Notes under the pieces: model-generated
Seen by the model: only the letters and a program-made list of their open reading frames with translations
What the model was told of the DNA's origin: nothing
The model's database searches: none
Assembly: GCF_000934745.1 (NCBI RefSeq)
Contig: NZ_KN882168.1
Span: forward strand, 124,001 to 188,000
DNA length: 64,000 nucleotides
Reading direction: 5' to 3'
Source: Desulfonatronum thioautotrophicum
Lineage (GTDB): Bacteria > Desulfobacterota > Desulfovibrionia > Desulfovibrionales > Desulfonatronaceae
Position numbers and translations under genes: made by a program
Shown: one piece after another, positions 62,337-64,000 of the stretch
How positions within the stretch are numbered: position 1 is the first letter of the stretch
Layout of the letters: each line of letters starts with the position of its first letter

Positions 62337-63704
62337 TTATTTTTCAAGCTCGGCAATCCACTGCTTCAGAGGATCCTCCACCAGAGCGCGAATTTCCTGC
62401 AAACGCGACTCGGATTCGGCTTCAAAGCGCAGCACCAGGATTGGCTGGGTATTGGAGGCCCGGAGGAGTCCCCACCCATCCGGCAGGACAATGCGTACGC
62501 CATCCACATCCACGACATCGTATCGATCCCGAAAATAGGCCTGCGCACGTTCCACCACGGCAAACTTGATCTCCTCCGGACAGTCCATGCGAATTTCCGG
62601 GGTGGAAAAGATTGGCGGCCACTCAGACAGATATGTGCTCAACGGCTTATCCGGGCGTTGCCCGATAATTTCCGTCAGGCGCAGCGCGGCGTAAAGGGCG
62701 TCGTCGAATCCGTAATAGCGGTCCGCGAAAAACATGTGTCCGCTCATCTCTCCGGCAAGAACCGCCCCGGTTTCCTGCATTTTGGCCTTGATCAGGGAGT
62801 GGCCGGTCTGGCCCATGATCGGTTTTCCGCCATGATCGGCTATATCCTGAAACATGAGATGCGAGCATTTCACTTCCCCGATCACCGTTCCCCCGGGACG
62901 TCCTTGCAGAACTTGTCGGGCAAAAATTGCCAAAAGTCGGTCCCCGTAGATCATCCTGCCCGTTTCGTCCAAGGAGCCGATACGGTCCGCATCACCGTCC
63001 AGCCCGATGCCCACATGGGCTCCGGTTTCCAGGACTTTTGTCCGCAAGTCCACGTTGTTCTCCTCGCGAGTCGGATCCGGGTGGTGATTGGGAAAATTTC
63101 CGTCCGGTTCACAATAAAGCTCCACCACGTCCGCGCCAATTCGGCGCAGCACTTCGGCGCAGATCAGGCCCCCGGCACCGTTGCCTCCGTCCACCACGAC
63201 CCGAATGGGTGTGGGCAGATGAACCTGTGCCGAAAGTTCTTCAAGATATGCTGGCACCACGTCATGTTCCGTGGCAATCCCCTGCCCCACGCTGAACTTG
63301 CCTTGCGTCATGATTGCGTACAGTTCCTGAACATCACTGGAATGAATCGTGCCGGCCCCGGACCAAACCTTGAACCCGTTGAACTCCGGAGGATTGTGGC
63401 TGGCCGTGATCATCACTCCGGCCTGACGATTGAACTTCTTTACCGCATAATAAAATAGCGGCGTGGGCACCATATTGATGAACAGGACATCGACTCCCGC
63501 GGACAGAAGCCCCTTGATCATTGCTTTCTGGTAGCCCGGGGAACTATGCCGGCAATCGTGACCCACAACCGCCTGGCGCTGCCCCCGCTGTAGAAAAAAC
63601 GTCCCGCACGCCTTGCCCAGAATTTCCACCCACTCCTCGTTGAAGTCGTGGTCCACGATCCCTCGGATGTCGTAGGCCCGAAATATCTCTTGCTTGATCC
63701 GCAT
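62337..63704 (-). CDS. Phosphomannomutase/phosphoglucomutase
   Basis: 455 aa, AlgC-like alpha-D-phosphohexomutase. Phosphoserine loop TASHNPPEFNG (Ser about 102), metal loop DGDADR (236-241), substrate loop GEMSGHMFF and the C-terminal RASNTQPILVLRFEA phosphate-binding loop. Interconverts hexose 1- and 6-phosphates for surface polysaccharide synthesis. ATG 63704 is chosen over GTG 63710 because GGGAG lies 7 nt upstream. Confidence 0.93.
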   Translation of the reverse strand: MRIKQEIFRAYDIRGIVDHDFNEEWVEILGKACGTFFLQRGQRQAVVGHDCRHSSPGYQKAMIKGLLSAGVDVLFINMVPTPLFYYAVKKFNRQAGVMITASHNPPEFNGFKVWSGAGTIHSSDVQELYAIMTQGKFSVGQGIATEHDVVPAYLEELSAQVHLPTPIRVVVDGGNGAGGLICAEVLRRIGADVVELYCEPDGNFPNHHPDPTREENNVDLRTKVLETGAHVGIGLDGDADRIGSLDETGRMIYGDRLLAIFARQVLQGRPGGTVIGEVKCSHLMFQDIADHGGKPIMGQTGHSLIKAKMQETGAVLAGEMSGHMFFADRYYGFDDALYAALRLTEIIGQRPDKPLSTYLSEWPPIFSTPEIRMDCPEEIKFAVVERAQAYFRDRYDVVDVDGVRIVLPDGWGLLRASNTQPILVLRFEAESESRLQEIRALVEDPLKQWIAELEK

Positions 63705-63862
63705 TGTCACGCTCCCGTGAAAAAGTCACAATTTTGTTCCACAAGTATCGTTTCCAGCTGAAAACAACCCCTTAAGCTGAATTCGATGACAAGCCAAGTC
63801 GACAGAATCTCAGCTATCACTGTGGCTTGACCTCCAACCAGTGTTGTTCTAGGTTGCTTTTC

Positions 63863-64000
63863 ATGAACTGGGACTGGGATAAACTCCAAGATAAACGGAA
63901 GAGGACAGGGCCCCCCGGGGCTCCGGATTTCGCGCAGCTCAACGAACAGCTGAACAAACTGAAAAGCATCAAGTTGCCTGGCGGCGGAAAGATTGTTTTT
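63863..64000 (+). CDS. hflK: HflK N-terminus (runs off right edge)
   Basis: 46 codons, MNWDWDKLQDKRKRTGPPGAPDF, then LNEQLNKLKSIKLPGGGKIVF. This Gly/Pro-rich, Trp-containing start is typical of HflK, the SPFH membrane protein that with HflC modulates FtsH. The membrane helix and SPFH domain lie beyond the window. Divergent from the phosphomannomutase gene. Confidence 0.75.
   Translation, partial: MNWDWDKLQDKRKRTGPPGAPDFAQLNEQLNKLKSIKLPGGGKIVF

Overview
The window looks like a chromosomal segment of a sulfate-reducing delta-proteobacterium of the Desulfovibrionales, perhaps Desulfonatronum- or Desulfomicrobium-like. The basis is gene order (recA-alaS-RicT-metG on one strand), protein flavour, a sigma-54 flagellin promoter and a tmRNA whose tag reads ANDREYALAA. 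The genus is an inference.

Layout. (1) 1-7537: the 5' part of a glutamate synthase large subunit runs off the left edge. It is followed by a radical-SAM/DUF4130 DNA-repair gene pair split by a hicAB toxin-antitoxin pair, then htpX and an RNase H-fold nuclease. (2) 7749-16269: the minus-strand housekeeping operon recA-alaS-ricT-metG, then an outer-membrane beta-barrel candidate. (3) 16590-20093: a Pho-box-like promoter, two tandem phoU paralogues and a tRNA nucleotidyltransferase-family gene. (4) 20422-37452: a defence island, almost all on the minus strand. It holds a complete Wadjet system (jetABCD) with a Fic gene directly upstream, and a type I restriction-modification operon (XRE regulator, hsdR, DUF559, hsdM, rhuM, hsdS). 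A decayed IS3 element and a TumE-type toxin-antitoxin pair follow. (5) 37768-51445: a 13.6-kb element integrated in the 3' end of ssrA and bounded by 16-bp direct repeats. It carries integrase, AlpA regulator, Toprim/RepA-type replication protein with an iteron-like cluster beside it, large terminase, portal, scaffold, major capsid and head-completion genes, but no tail or lysis gene. This is the gene set of a capsid-forming phage satellite. (6) 51431-64000: ssrA and core genes: DUF2156 protein, Crp/Fnr regulator, WbuC-type cupin, U32 peptidase, PHP phosphoesterase, flaG and flagellin (divergent), rnc, phosphotransacetylase-like protein, rnhA, a membrane protein, phosphomannomutase, and the start of hflK.

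How the parts relate. Two layers of anti-invader function sit side by side: Wadjet acts on foreign circular DNA and the type I system on unmodified DNA. A satellite likely to depend on a helper phage is parked next to them in the tmRNA gene. The satellite leaves the tmRNA intact and places a new terminator exactly at its 3' end. The chromosome also carries several families of palindromic repeats. One is a three-copy, about 125-nt element whose stems are kept by compensatory base changes. Another family (four copies) runs into the coding ends of restriction-island genes, and a separate palindrome is inserted in frame in hsdM.

The most interesting items are the satellite with its regulatory DNA (four consecutive palindromes between terL and portal, iterons beside rep) and the covarying repeat.
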